This document shows, piece after piece, positions 8,407-16,410 of a stretch of 23,898 nucleotides of DNA (its first letter is position 1; the number at the start of each line of letters is the position of its first letter). Origin of the DNA: a virus; IMG/VR virus record IMGVR_UViG_3300038701_002434, positions 1-23,898 of that record; one strand, written 5' to 3'. The notes under the pieces were generated by a model. That model did not search any database. It saw only the letters and a list, made by a program, of their open reading frames with translations, and had not been told where the DNA came from. The position numbers and the translations under genes were made by a program.

Positions 8407-8862
8407 ATGGAAAACGCAGAAATCGAAATCGGCCTTGAGGATCTCGATCCTCGGGGCGCGATTCTAGAAATTAAAGTCGGCGAAAAAGTCGAGCAAATCC
8501 AATTAAAAAAGTTTTCTCTTAAGGCTCAATTATGGATCAAAAGAGAATTCGGATCGGCTCAATACTTTGTCGATGCATTGAATCCGGACTCTGAAATAAA
8601 TATCGAAGGGGAAAGATATCCCTACATAGAGACCGTATTAAAAACCGTTCACTATTTAATGGACGACCAGGGGAAAACGATTTTCCCCGACTGGGAATCC
8701 TTAGCTGAAAATGTCGGGACCGGAGTTTTTGAGCTCTTACAACTCCAAAAGGCGCTAGTGGCGACTATGGGTCTAGCTCAACCGGTCATTGACAAGATCG
8801 ACGAGGATTTCAAAAAAAAAGTAGAGGCGGAGCTCAAAAAGAGCCCTCTTGGTTTGAAATAG
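8407..8862 (+). CDS. Tail assembly chaperone, G-like (zero frame)
   Basis: A 151-residue acidic chaperone likely to coat the tape measure protein during tail assembly. The segment KKFSLKAQLWIKREFGSAQYFVDAL (around residues 33-57) and the second helical block VLKTVHYLMDDQGKTIFPDW are typical of G-type chaperones. The start is taken as ATG 8407, just after the tail tube stop, with GAGG about ten bases upstream, though the frame is open further upstream within the tube gene. Near the end, codons 8812-8820 read AAA AAA AAA, a slippery run that would let part of the ribosomes enter the -1 frame (to 9128). Ribosomes that do not slip end at 8862. Confidence 0.87.
   Translation: MENAEIEIGLEDLDPRGAILEIKVGEKVEQIQLKKFSLKAQLWIKREFGSAQYFVDALNPDSEINIEGERYPYIETVLKTVHYLMDDQGKTIFPDWESLAENVGTGVFELLQLQKALVATMGLAQPVIDKIDEDFKKKVEAELKKSPLGLK
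8814..8820 (+). promoter_or_regulatory. Programmed -1 ribosomal frameshift site
   Basis: The heptamer A AAA AAA (read in the zero frame of the G-like gene) is a canonical X XXY YYZ slippery site. The -1 frame is open from 8793 to 9128 and encodes the T-like extension. Two bases downstream, AGAGG (8823-8827) can pair with CCTCT (8845-8849), and inside it GCTC (8832-8835) with GAGC (8841-8844) around an AAAAA loop. This bulged hairpin may act as the stimulator. Lambda makes gpG and gpGT in this way. Confidence 0.85.
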
Positions 8863-9128
8863 CACATTTATTTTTTCAAGCCTACGGTTGGAAACCTAAA
8901 GACATTCTCGAAATGACTATGAGAGAAATTCACGCCTATGCGAAAGAAATCTCAAAGTCGAAAGAGGAGGAATTTAAATTTCACGCTGCAATTCACGGCG
9001 CGGAATTAGAGGGTCAAGAGGAACTCTCGGACGATCCGATGAGAGATATTCCGGAGGCCACTAAAAAGAAGCTCGAGGAGCGAATGAGGCGAACGGCGGA
9101 AAGGATGCGAAACCGTGGCAAAAAGTGA
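8820..9128 (+). CDS. Tail assembly chaperone extension, T-like (made as GT fusion)
   Basis: The -1 frame portion of the chaperone pair, adding 102 residues after the slip to give a fusion of about 240 residues. Just after the shift the frame reads WFEIAHLFFQAYGWKPKDI then LEMTMREIHAYAKE, which resembles the T domain of G/GT pairs (a Trp-rich helix followed by a short basic and acidic helix). In lambda the T part binds the tail tube protein and recruits it to the tape measure. An ATG at 8913 lies in this frame, but it would miss the conserved WFEIAHLFFQAYGW segment, so it is probably not the natural start. The C-terminal part is highly charged (KKLEERMRRTAERMRNRG). The 3' end overlaps the tape measure start by 14 bases. 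Confidence 0.85.
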   Translation, partial: SRGGAQKEPSWFEIAHLFFQAYGWKPKDILEMTMREIHAYAKEISKSKEEEFKFHAAIHGAELEGQEELSDDPMRDIPEATKKKLEERMRRTAERMRNRGKK

Positions 9129-11211
9129 TATTATTGTCCGGATTTCCGGTCAAGCGGACGAGTTAAGGAAAGAATTTCGAAAGATTACTCGAGACTCTGA
9201 AGCATTGAACTCCGCACTCGTTAAAGCCTCTAGAGTAAGTGCGACCGCTTTTGCGGGTCTAGCTGGAGGGATAGGCCTCGCTGTTAATCAAGCGGCTAAA
9301 TTCGAGCAGATAGAAAGTCAATTTACGGTTCTAACGGGATCGGTAGACAAGGCAAAAAGGGCAATTAAAGATCTATCGGACTTCTCGGCGAAAACGCCTT
9401 TCGCGTTTGAGGATATTGCCAACGCCGGAAAACAACTCATTTCATTTGGATTTGAGGCAACGGAAATCAAAGACCGATTGCAAGAGATTGGAGACGTTGC
9501 GGCCGCGACCGGTCAACCGATTGGAGACCTTTCGTTGATCTTTGGCCAAGTAAGTGCGGCCGGTAAATTAACTGGAGAGCGTTTAAACCAATTACAGGAA
9601 AGAGCCGTCCCGATAGGTCCGGCGATCGCTAAAACCCTAGGAGTCGCTGAATCGGCCGTTAGAGGATTAGTCTCTAAAGGGAAAGTTGATTTCGAGACCT
9701 TTCAAAAGGCCTTTCAATCTCTCTCAAAAGAGGGGGGATTGGCATTCAAGGGTCTAGAGAGGCAATCGAATACTTTAGGCGGCCAAATCTCAACTCTAAA
9801 AGATAATTTCGTCCTATTGACTGTTGATCTTGGGAAACAATTTCTCCCGGTAGTAAAAGAAATCACTTCTCGCCTCATAGCCTTTTTTAATGTTCTAAGG
9901 CAAAACCCGGAGCTCGCGGCGACCGCGGCGGCGGTCATTGGAGTAGGTGCGGCGGTGACTGGTATCACGGCGGCGGTGACATTGGCCGCGACCGCGTTTC
10001 TCACTTTAAGAGCTCAACTCATAGCCCTAAACGTTCAACTTGGAATCACTACAAAATTAGCTCTTGCGGCTCGAGTAGCGATCAACGCTCTCGGAACATC
10101 GATCAAATTTCTAGCTAAAAACCCTCTCGTTGCGGTTTTGCTAGTCATAGCGACTCTATTATTAACTCTTAAAGAGCTAAGGGTCCAAGCCGGAGCGGTT
10201 TTTCAAGGGGTCTTAGGCGCGATCGTTGAATTTGCCAAGGCCGCGGGGAAAATCCTCTCCGATCTAGGGGCCTTAATAAAATCGGTCTTTTCCTTTGATA
10301 AAGATCAAATCAATGAGAATTTCGAGCAATTAAAAAAGACTCTCGCCGCTTCAGGTACAGCGGCCGGAAAAGCGTTTCAAGAAAATTACAACGCTGAAAT
10401 CGATTTTCAAGAAATGCTCGCAAAACAAGAGGAGAATCTAGCCTCTCAACAAGCCTTGCAAGATGCGGCCGACGAGGAGGCCAATACAAAGGCCGAAGAG
10501 AAATTGACTCGCCGAGAGGAGCTCGAGCAAGAGCATAAACTCCGAATGGCCGAAATAGAAAAAGAATCAAGGGACCTCGATCTAGGGGCGGACCTTTTAT
10601 ATAAACAAGAGCTCGCAACGAGAGATCTCAAAGAGAAAAAAACTCGTCTTTTAGATGAGCAACGATTCGGAAAACAAAACGCCGCAATTAAGGCCTTTTT
10701 CCGAAAAGAAGAGGTCCAAAATTTTACAGATACACTTTCGACACTTTCCACACTAACGCGTTCCGGGAATCGGACCTTATTCACTATCGGAAAAGCGGCG
10801 GCCTTGGCGAGAGCGACGATAAATATTTCCGAGGGTATTACGGCGGCATGGCGTCGGGGTCCGATTCTCGGGCCGATAGGTGCGGCCGCGGTAGGTTTAG
10901 CCGGTGCGGTTCAAATCGCTAATATTTCAGGGGCGACCTTTCAAGCGGCGCAAGGTTTTTCAGGCTCGGGATCTCCTTTCGGAGAGAGATTCGTTTCGAC
11001 CTTTACTCCTCGAGAGATCGTCGTTCCGGAGAGATTTTCGGAGGGGATCAAAAAAGGGGAATTCGCTCTTACTCGGAGAGGGGAAGGGGAAAACTCGACC
11101 GGAGCTCCTCAAAATATCAAGCTTGAGGTGGCATTCACTGGAGACGCCGCCGAATTAATTGAAGTGAAAAAGATCGAGGCTCAAAGAGCGGGAGTTTTTA
11201 TAAATGCCTAG
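9115..11211 (+). CDS. Tail tape measure protein
   Basis: Sets tail length and is probably ejected with the DNA. The 698 residues begin at a GTG with AAGGA nine bases upstream. Residues around 60-215 match the N-terminal domain seen in many tape measures: FEQIESQFTVLTGSVDKAK, TPFAFEDIANAGKQLISFG, then LSLIFGQVSAAGKLTGERLN and GLVSKGKVDFETFQKAF. After this come strongly hydrophobic segments (around 265-305 and 340-355) that could insert into the host membrane during infection. A charged coiled-coil stretch with many Glu, Lys and Arg (around 440-520) follows. At the usual proportion of about 0.15 nm per residue the tail would be near 100 nm, an estimate from known family behaviour. Confidence 0.95.
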   Translation: MAKSDIIVRISGQADELRKEFRKITRDSEALNSALVKASRVSATAFAGLAGGIGLAVNQAAKFEQIESQFTVLTGSVDKAKRAIKDLSDFSAKTPFAFEDIANAGKQLISFGFEATEIKDRLQEIGDVAAATGQPIGDLSLIFGQVSAAGKLTGERLNQLQERAVPIGPAIAKTLGVAESAVRGLVSKGKVDFETFQKAFQSLSKEGGLAFKGLERQSNTLGGQISTLKDNFVLLTVDLGKQFLPVVKEITSRLIAFFNVLRQNPELAATAAAVIGVGAAVTGITAAVTLAATAFLTLRAQLIALNVQLGITTKLALAARVAINALGTSIKFLAKNPLVAVLLVIATLLLTLKELRVQAGAVFQGVLGAIVEFAKAAGKILSDLGALIKSVFSFDKDQINENFEQLKKTLAASGTAAGKAFQENYNAEIDFQEMLAKQEENLASQQALQDAADEEANTKAEEKLTRREELEQEHKLRMAEIEKESRDLDLGADLLYKQELATRDLKEKKTRLLDEQRFGKQNAAIKAFFRKEEVQNFTDTLSTLSTLTRSGNRTLFTIGKAAALARATINISEGITAAWRRGPILGPIGAAAVGLAGAVQIANISGATFQAAQGFSGSGSPFGERFVSTFTPREIVVPERFSEGIKKGEFALTRRGEGENSTGAPQNIKLEVAFTGDAAELIEVKKIEAQRAGVFINA

Positions 11212-11992
11212 CCAAATTATGTTTTTTAAGAAAAATAGGATCGATCTAGACTTTGACGCCGTCACGGTCACAGCGACTCAAGACACGGACAACGCAATTT
11301 ATTGCCGAAATAGATCCCTACAATCCGCCTATGTGACTAATGGGTCGGTTGATTCCGACAATACCGAAATCAATATTGATCTCGCCGATCCCTATACAAT
11401 CGATTATCTCTTACTTTTAGGCCATAATTTCGCGTCCTATAAGCTTGAATATTATAATGGGTCGAGTTGGGTCTCGGTGGTCGATCAAACGAGCAATGCC
11501 AATGCCTCGACCTCTCACGAATTGAGCTCCCCTATTTCTGCAAGTCTTTGGAAATTGACGATCCGGGGGACTATCGTTTCGGATTCCGATAAATTGCTAC
11601 AGCGTCTCGTTTTAACAGAAAAACTAGGCCAATTCTCATACTGGCCTAAGATTAAAAAGCCAATGCATGACGCCGGAAAGATCGTCCGAAAAGCCCTATC
11701 GGGGAAAAAGGCGGTCGCTCGACAAGTCGGATTTTTTAAATTTTCCCTCGAGGTTTCCAATTGGAAAGGCTCGGATTTAACTCTCGTTGAGACTCTTTAT
11801 AATCAATTCGAGGGTTTCGAGGTATGGCTCGGAGCCGGTGACGAGGCTCAATTCTCTTTTGCGGCCGAAGGTTACAGGAAAAAAGATTTATATCTCATGC
11901 AATGCGTGAATGATTACTCTCCGGAATTTTTGAAGGGGATTTATGTTAATGGGCTCGATTTGGATATTGCGCTCGAGGAAGTTGTATTTTGA
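11204..11992 (+). CDS. Distal tail protein with possible carbohydrate-binding-like domain
   Basis: A 262-residue protein at the place where siphoviruses encode the first tail-tip component. The N-terminal half (about 15-140) is a beta-sandwich pattern with INIDLADPYTIDYLLLLGHNF and YKLEYYNGSSWVSVVD, which is reminiscent of discoidin or F5/8 type C folds, and WKLTIRGT near the end of that domain. The C-terminal half (FFKFSLEVSNWKGSDL, then a VETLYNQFEGFEVWLGAG segment) looks like a distal-tail type core that contacts the tail tube. The ATG at 11204 overlaps the tape measure stop by eight bases and has GGGAG nine bases upstream. The role as distal tail (Dit-type) protein is inferred from position and pattern. 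Confidence 0.68.
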   Translation: MPSQIMFFKKNRIDLDFDAVTVTATQDTDNAIYCRNRSLQSAYVTNGSVDSDNTEINIDLADPYTIDYLLLLGHNFASYKLEYYNGSSWVSVVDQTSNANASTSHELSSPISASLWKLTIRGTIVSDSDKLLQRLVLTEKLGQFSYWPKIKKPMHDAGKIVRKALSGKKAVARQVGFFKFSLEVSNWKGSDLTLVETLYNQFEGFEVWLGAGDEAQFSFAAEGYRKKDLYLMQCVNDYSPEFLKGIYVNGLDLDIALEEVVF

Positions 11993-13203
11993 TTAGAGTT
12001 TATTTTACTCCTTTTGACGGGAGTGGAAATTTTGGATCTGAAATTGAGGTCACGAAAGACGTTGACCAAAGTGGAATTGGGAAAATCCGGCGCTATTTGG
12101 ACTCAACCGAATACGACGTCGGGATCCTTCGATATTCCAATCTCAAAATAAAAATGAGAAACACTTCGGGGAGATATTCGAGTCCTGATTATGTCTCGTC
12201 AATTTTCAACGAGAAAATATCGGGCTCCAAAGTCCGGGTGACTTGGAACATCGACGCCTATAATCCTCAATGCGGCAATGCTATTTGCGGACAAGTGAGA
12301 CTCGGTCAAGAGGTCGATTTATATAATGGAATCCTCGACGATTCTAATTCAAAGATGAGAGCCGGGGATCAAATCGTAAATTTTGATATATTATCTCTAG
12401 ACTCAACGATCTCGAAAGTCGAAACGCCGACGATTTTAGTCGCCGATTATTTCTCGGACGCTCTCTATAAGGTATTAAATCAAGCGGCCATTACTGATTA
12501 TCTCACGGTCGACGCTGGCAATATCTCTTGCACTATAGACCGACAATTCGATGACGTTTCGTGGTTTAGTGAGAAAACCGGGAAAGAATCAATCGAAAAG
12601 CTACTTTTAGCGTCGAATTCAATCCTTTATGTCGAGGGGACGACGGTTTATGTCGCGCCTCGGACTCCGGGCTCAACGATTTTAAAGACGTTTTACGGTC
12701 AAGCCTCGGAAAATGGCAATGAGGATATTTTAGATCTGATTAATATTAGAAACGGGCAAAACCGAATTATTAATTTTGTCCGATTTAAAGATACAACGGA
12801 CGTCTCAAAGAATTCGGATTCAATTAATACTTACGGGGTCCGACTCAAAGAGCTCGATATCGATTTTGTCACCAATACAACGAAAAGAACGGATATTTGC
12901 GCCGATATCGTGGGAGAGTTTAAGGATCCTAAACAGGAATTTACGCTCGAGACCTATCTCAATTATGAAAACTATAATTTGAGTTTTCTTAATAGAGTCG
13001 CGGTTGATTATCCGACTCCCTATTATAACGCCGGCTCCGCATTTCCAATTGTTGAAACGGCAACGGTTGGGGACGAGGCAACTCCATTGCCCTACTCGGT
13101 TTGGGAGTTTGAAGTAGATCCGACTCAAATCAATTTCAAGATTATGGGAATTGAGATTAATCCGAAAGACGAAACAATTTCATTTAATTTGAGGGGGATT
13201 TAA
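11989..13203 (+). CDS. Tail-tip hub / tail-associated protein
   Basis: Probable tail hub protein (404 residues). Translation starts at TTG 11989, overlapping the preceding TGA in TTGA, with GAGGAA at 11975-11980. The N-terminus (IRVYFTPFDGSGNFGSEIEVT) and beta-rich hub-like part with VRVTWNIDAYNPQ, VDLYNGILDD and VNFDILSLDS are in keeping with gp27-like or Tal-type hub domains. Later segments include KTGKESIEKLLLASNSILYVEG and INIRNGQNRIINFVRF, and the C-terminus (NFKIMGIEINPKDETISF) is typical of a closing beta strand pair in this group. No lytic domain is visible. Two Cys lie close together in NPQCGNAICG. Position between the distal tail protein and fibres supports the call. Confidence 0.72.
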   Translation: MIRVYFTPFDGSGNFGSEIEVTKDVDQSGIGKIRRYLDSTEYDVGILRYSNLKIKMRNTSGRYSSPDYVSSIFNEKISGSKVRVTWNIDAYNPQCGNAICGQVRLGQEVDLYNGILDDSNSKMRAGDQIVNFDILSLDSTISKVETPTILVADYFSDALYKVLNQAAITDYLTVDAGNISCTIDRQFDDVSWFSEKTGKESIEKLLLASNSILYVEGTTVYVAPRTPGSTILKTFYGQASENGNEDILDLINIRNGQNRIINFVRFKDTTDVSKNSDSINTYGVRLKELDIDFVTNTTKRTDICADIVGEFKDPKQEFTLETYLNYENYNLSFLNRVAVDYPTPYYNAGSAFPIVETATVGDEATPLPYSVWEFEVDPTQINFKIMGIEINPKDETISFNLRGI

Positions 13204-13967
13204 TGGGAACGGATAATATTCCGGCGAGATCCGGCGGACAAACGATCACGGCTCAATTTTTCAACTTACTCCGATCGGTTTTAGGAGTGGACATAGTTCC
13301 TAGAAACTCAAGCGGGGTCACTACAGATTTAGCGGGCTCGGTTGGGACCTCGACTTATAGGTTTCTCTCGGCATTTGCTCAAAAGTACAACGTCGGCGCA
13401 TCGGCTAGTGGTTTGTCTATTGAGGAGGTTTCCGGCTCAATAATAGTAAAAGTCAATTCAACCGAGGTTTTTAGATTATCGACGACTGAGCTCTTAACTA
13501 CTGGGATTGATTTTGCGGACAATATTATCACTCGAGACGCATTAAAGGACGACGTTGTAAAAGGGGTCTCAAGCCAAATTATAACGAACTCGACGTCAAC
13601 GAGCCTCGTTGATATTACCAACGCAACGACGACTTTCACTCGAACCGGAAAACCGGTTGATATTTTCTTACAGCCTTCATCGACCACGAATAGCGCTCAA
13701 CTCGGCGTTGAAAACTCAAGCGGCGGCCGTTGCGCAATGTATATTGCCTTATTGAGAGGTGGATCGGTGGTCGCGCGGTGGAATATGGATTTTCAGCGAA
13801 GCGGAACAGGTCAAACCTACTCTTTTAATTCTTGGCCCGCCGGCGGAATTCGCTGGACTGATTTCACGACCTCGACCGGCTCAACGACTTATAAACTGCA
13901 ATGGCAAAAAATCGGCGGCACTACTATGTATTGCAATTATCTCGAACTAGTCGCAGCGGAAAGGTAG
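13203..13967 (+). CDS. Tail fibre / receptor-binding-type protein 1
   Basis: A 254-residue beta-rich protein, Ser/Thr/Gly-rich, likely a short tail fibre. Its N-terminus, IPARSGGQTITAQFFNLL, shares the pattern IP-R--GQ-I----FN-L with the next gene (IPTRLNGQNIENSWFNIL), so the two probably use the same attachment module to reach the tail tip. The centre has a likely strand-turn region (LSIEEVSGSIIVKVNSTEVFRL) and the C-terminal half resembles a beta-sandwich head domain with Trp residues at FNSWPAGGIRW and LQWQKIGG. The start ATG at 13203 overlaps the hub gene stop and has a strong GAGGGGG site. The role in receptor contact is inference from position and composition. Confidence 0.75.
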   Translation: MGTDNIPARSGGQTITAQFFNLLRSVLGVDIVPRNSSGVTTDLAGSVGTSTYRFLSAFAQKYNVGASASGLSIEEVSGSIIVKVNSTEVFRLSTTELLTTGIDFADNIITRDALKDDVVKGVSSQIITNSTSTSLVDITNATTTFTRTGKPVDIFLQPSSTTNSAQLGVENSSGGRCAMYIALLRGGSVVARWNMDFQRSGTGQTYSFNSWPAGGIRWTDFTTSTGSTTYKLQWQKIGGTTMYCNYLELVAAER

Positions 13968-13970
13968 AAA

Positions 13971-14453
13971 ATGTCAGCTTCAACGATACCGACAAGATTA
14001 AACGGGCAAAATATAGAAAACTCTTGGTTTAATATTCTTAAAACGGTCATCGAGGAGGGCTCCGGGCAATGGACAAAATATACAGTCACCTACTCGGATC
14101 TTTCAGCGGCCGCATTGACGAATGATATCGAGCTCTTTTCACTCCTCGCAAAAGAGATCCCCGAGGTCATGATTATAAAACATTCGGTTTCGTTCCAAGA
14201 CTCCGGGGGCGGCTCGATTTCTGCGTTTTCGGTTTCCCTCGGAGTCACGGGCGATTTAACTAAAATGGCGTCCGCCTTTGACGTTTATCAAGCGGCGGGT
14301 GCAACGGTTTTTCAGGTTTCCGAGTATGCAACGCCGGAAAACTTTTCGAGTGCAACGAGTATTAGAATCGCCGCAACGTCAGTCGGTGCGAATTTAGATC
14401 AAGCAGATCAAGGGAGTTTAGACGTATGGGTCAAGACAAGTCTTTTGCCATAA
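13971..14453 (+). CDS. Tail fibre-like protein 2
   Basis: A 160-residue protein sharing an N-terminal module with the previous gene (IPTRLNGQNIENSWFNIL at residues about 6-23). The rest is a single beta-rich domain with YTVTYSDLSAAALTNDIELFSL, then SISAFSVSLG and a Thr/Ser/Ala-rich end (ATSVGANLDQADQGSLDVWV). Domains of this type occur in many phage tail proteins near the receptor-binding end. AAAGG lies seven bases before the ATG. The 3' end overlaps the next gene by 28 bases, so the signal-peptide part of the next gene is encoded within the last codons of this one. Precise role not known; probably a tail-tip appendage. Confidence 0.72.
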   Translation: MSASTIPTRLNGQNIENSWFNILKTVIEEGSGQWTKYTVTYSDLSAAALTNDIELFSLLAKEIPEVMIIKHSVSFQDSGGGSISAFSVSLGVTGDLTKMASAFDVYQAAGATVFQVSEYATPENFSSATSIRIAATSVGANLDQADQGSLDVWVKTSLLP

Positions 14454-15397
14454 TATTTTTTCTTTTACTTTTAATCCCCTCAATTACTTTAGGGCAACGA
14501 GAGGGGCGATTTGATTCCGTTAAATATCGACAGGGGTCGAATTATGTCGAGCTCAAGGCCTCCGGGTCTCTTGCGACCGACTGGACTCTCACATTGCCGG
14601 TCAATGATGGGAATTCCGGAGATTATTTGCAGACCGACGGGAATGGCGTTAGTAGCTGGCAACCGGTATCAGGGGCGACGACTTCAGTAGCAAATAAAAC
14701 CGGCGCTTATACCGCATTGACTTCGGATGATGTGTTGACGGCGGACGCCTCCGGCGGAGCCTTTACAATTACACTTTATACTTGCTCGGGGAATTCCGGG
14801 AAAAAGCTAATCATTAAGAAAACCGATTCGAGTTATAACATCGTGACGGTTGATGGAAATGGCTCGGAAACCATAGACGGGGATTTAAATAAAAAACTCA
14901 CATGGACCCAAGAGTTTATAGAAATCGTTTGCGACGGGACCGATTGGCACGTTGTGGCTCGGAGTTGGGATAAACAAGCCTATTCCTTTTCGGCATCTTG
15001 GAACGGTCGAAGCACTTTAACATTTGCCGACGACGACGCTTGGCTTGAAAAGATCTCGGTTGATACTGTTCGAATCCGGTGGTTTTGGTCTGTTAGTGGT
15101 GGATCTGGAGCGGCTGCAAATTTACAAATATCAATCCCGAATTCTTGGACAGTCGATACAAATAAGGTCTCTCAAATAAACTCTTTAGTTCATAAAGTCG
15201 GGACTTATTTTTGGTATGATAACTCCGGTTCTTCGACTCAAGTCGGAGATAACCACGGACCTTGTCTAGTAGCTGGCTCCAGTCTTTTAGGTTTTAGGTA
15301 TCCGTGGGATTCCAACGGAATGCTAGGGAATATTTTCGCAAACGCGGATAGATTCGCCGGTTGGTGTGACGTACCTATTAGTCAGTGGTCGGAATAA
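14426..15397 (+). CDS. Receptor-binding-type protein with an N-terminal signal peptide
   Basis: A 323-residue protein with an export signal before a fibre-like body. Residues 1-23 read like a Sec signal: MGQDKS, then a hydrophobic FAIIFFLLLLIPSI, then a possible cleavage at TLG/Q. The body begins with FDSVKYRQGSNYVELKASG and has TLPVNDGNSGDYLQTDGNG, a motif frequent in tail fibres and surface adhesins, then a beta domain with GSETIDG and an end at VPISQWSE, resembling the closing VPI-GW of many tail-fibre tips. AAGGGAG lies about nine bases before ATG 14426. Tail proteins normally assemble in the cytoplasm, so a signal peptide is odd. It may be a surface-displayed protein of the lysogen, or the hydrophobic start may serve as an anchor. 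Confidence 0.75.
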   Translation: MGQDKSFAIIFFLLLLIPSITLGQREGRFDSVKYRQGSNYVELKASGSLATDWTLTLPVNDGNSGDYLQTDGNGVSSWQPVSGATTSVANKTGAYTALTSDDVLTADASGGAFTITLYTCSGNSGKKLIIKKTDSSYNIVTVDGNGSETIDGDLNKKLTWTQEFIEIVCDGTDWHVVARSWDKQAYSFSASWNGRSTLTFADDDAWLEKISVDTVRIRWFWSVSGGSGAAANLQISIPNSWTVDTNKVSQINSLVHKVGTYFWYDNSGSSTQVGDNHGPCLVAGSSLLGFRYPWDSNGMLGNIFANADRFAGWCDVPISQWSE

Positions 15398-15948
15398 TGA
15401 AATTTTTCGTCCTAGTCTTTTTACTCCTCTCCGCTTGCGACCGTGATCGATTGCAAGTAATGGAAATTCCGGAGGAGTGCGAAAGATACGACGAGGATCT
15501 CTATTTCTACGTCAATTTTAAAAGGCTTAATGCCGTAGCAAAAGCCGATTGCCTTTATGCTCCGGATATTATCTCGGAGGATCAATATAGGGTCCTCTTT
15601 TCCTTGAGATTTGATGACCTCTCAATAGGGGAAAAACTCAAAATCGATATTGAGACTCAATTCTCAAACGAAATGCCCAAGCCCATGATGCTCTCTTATT
15701 ACTGGGTCTTAACGGGTACACCTTTCGATATTTTCGGGGAATACGGCTCAAGGCCTAAAGGGGAGAATTTCGACAATTATATCATTCATCACAAAGTCGT
15801 TAAGTCTACCGGGGGATGGGAAATAAAAGACTCCGGAACTCAATACGCTAATTTTGTAGCCTTCGCAGCTAGTGGGGAGAAAAAACTCGAAAACGAATGG
15901 ATCCGCATAGACCGCGGATACGCGTCTATTTTCATTGACCGAAAATGA
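15397..15948 (+). CDS. Putative lipoprotein coupled to the exported fibre-like gene
   Basis: A 183-residue putative lipoprotein of unknown role. ATG 15397 overlaps the previous stop as TAATGA. The first residues, MKFFVLVFLLLSAC, make a short charged n-region, hydrophobic core and lipobox LSAC with Cys14. Asp follows the Cys, which in enterobacteria favours retention in the inner membrane; host rules may differ. The mature part is beta-rich with Trp, Tyr and Phe (MMLSYYWVLTGTPFDIFG, then GENFDNYIIHHKVVKSTGGW) and may form one globular domain. Coupling to a gene for an exported fibre-like protein suggests a shared job at the envelope, such as a surface change or exclusion of other phages in a lysogen. 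This is inference; no family is recognised. Confidence 0.78.
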   Translation: MKFFVLVFLLLSACDRDRLQVMEIPEECERYDEDLYFYVNFKRLNAVAKADCLYAPDIISEDQYRVLFSLRFDDLSIGEKLKIDIETQFSNEMPKPMMLSYYWVLTGTPFDIFGEYGSRPKGENFDNYIIHHKVVKSTGGWEIKDSGTQYANFVAFAASGEKKLENEWIRIDRGYASIFIDRK

Positions 15949-15958
15949 GGGGGAAATC

Positions 15959-16408
15959 ATGGAAGAAACGAAACCAAAAATCCCGGACTGGAAAACGATC
16001 CTCGCGGGGTCCGGCGTCGCAATGGCGCTTTATACAATCGCTCCTTTCAAAGAGTTTTTCTTCACGCGTGAAGAGGGCCAAGGGATTCAAAAACAAGTTG
16101 AGGAAAACAAAAGGGAAATTAAAGGGGTTAAAACTCAAATCGTAAATCTCCAAGAAAAAGTCACAAAAAAAATTGTGGACTTAGAAGATGAACTCGAGGG
16201 CCAAATCCGGGAAAGTCAAAAAGAAGTCGAGCGAACGATTCGAGACGAAATGAGAAACGGGTTTGAGTCCTTTACTAAAAGATCAACTCAAATCGATGAC
16301 CGAATAATAGACATGATTAAAAGAGAAAATTCCGAGGTCAAAGATCAACTCAAATCAATTGAGAATCGCGTTCAACGAATTGAAAACCATAAATTTAAGG
16401 GGAATTAA
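15959..16408 (+). CDS. Membrane-anchored coiled-coil protein
   Basis: A 149-residue protein with one N-terminal membrane segment (around residues 12-28, ILAGSGVAMALYTIAP) followed by a long charged coiled coil (about 35-140) with heptad-like spacing of Ile, Val and Leu, for example IKGVKTQIVNLQEKVTKKIV and VKDQLKSIENRVQRIE. ATG 15959 is chosen because GAGGGGGAAAT lies just before it; another in-frame ATG at 15935 lacks such a site. Membrane plus coiled-coil proteins near lysis genes can be holin-associated or spanin-like, but the order (membrane first, long helix after) does not match a classic spanin clearly. It could also be a structural or envelope-bound protein. Neighbouring genes encode further small membrane-linked proteins. 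Confidence 0.75.
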   Translation: MEETKPKIPDWKTILAGSGVAMALYTIAPFKEFFFTREEGQGIQKQVEENKREIKGVKTQIVNLQEKVTKKIVDLEDELEGQIRESQKEVERTIRDEMRNGFESFTKRSTQIDDRIIDMIKRENSEVKDQLKSIENRVQRIENHKFKGN

Positions 16409-16410
16409 AT

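Noticed and set aside
8836-8841. AAA AAG following C as an alternative slippery site for the chaperone frameshift
   Set aside because: C AAA AAG does not allow P-site re-pairing as well as A AAA AAA at 8814-8820, and it lies within the predicted hairpin.
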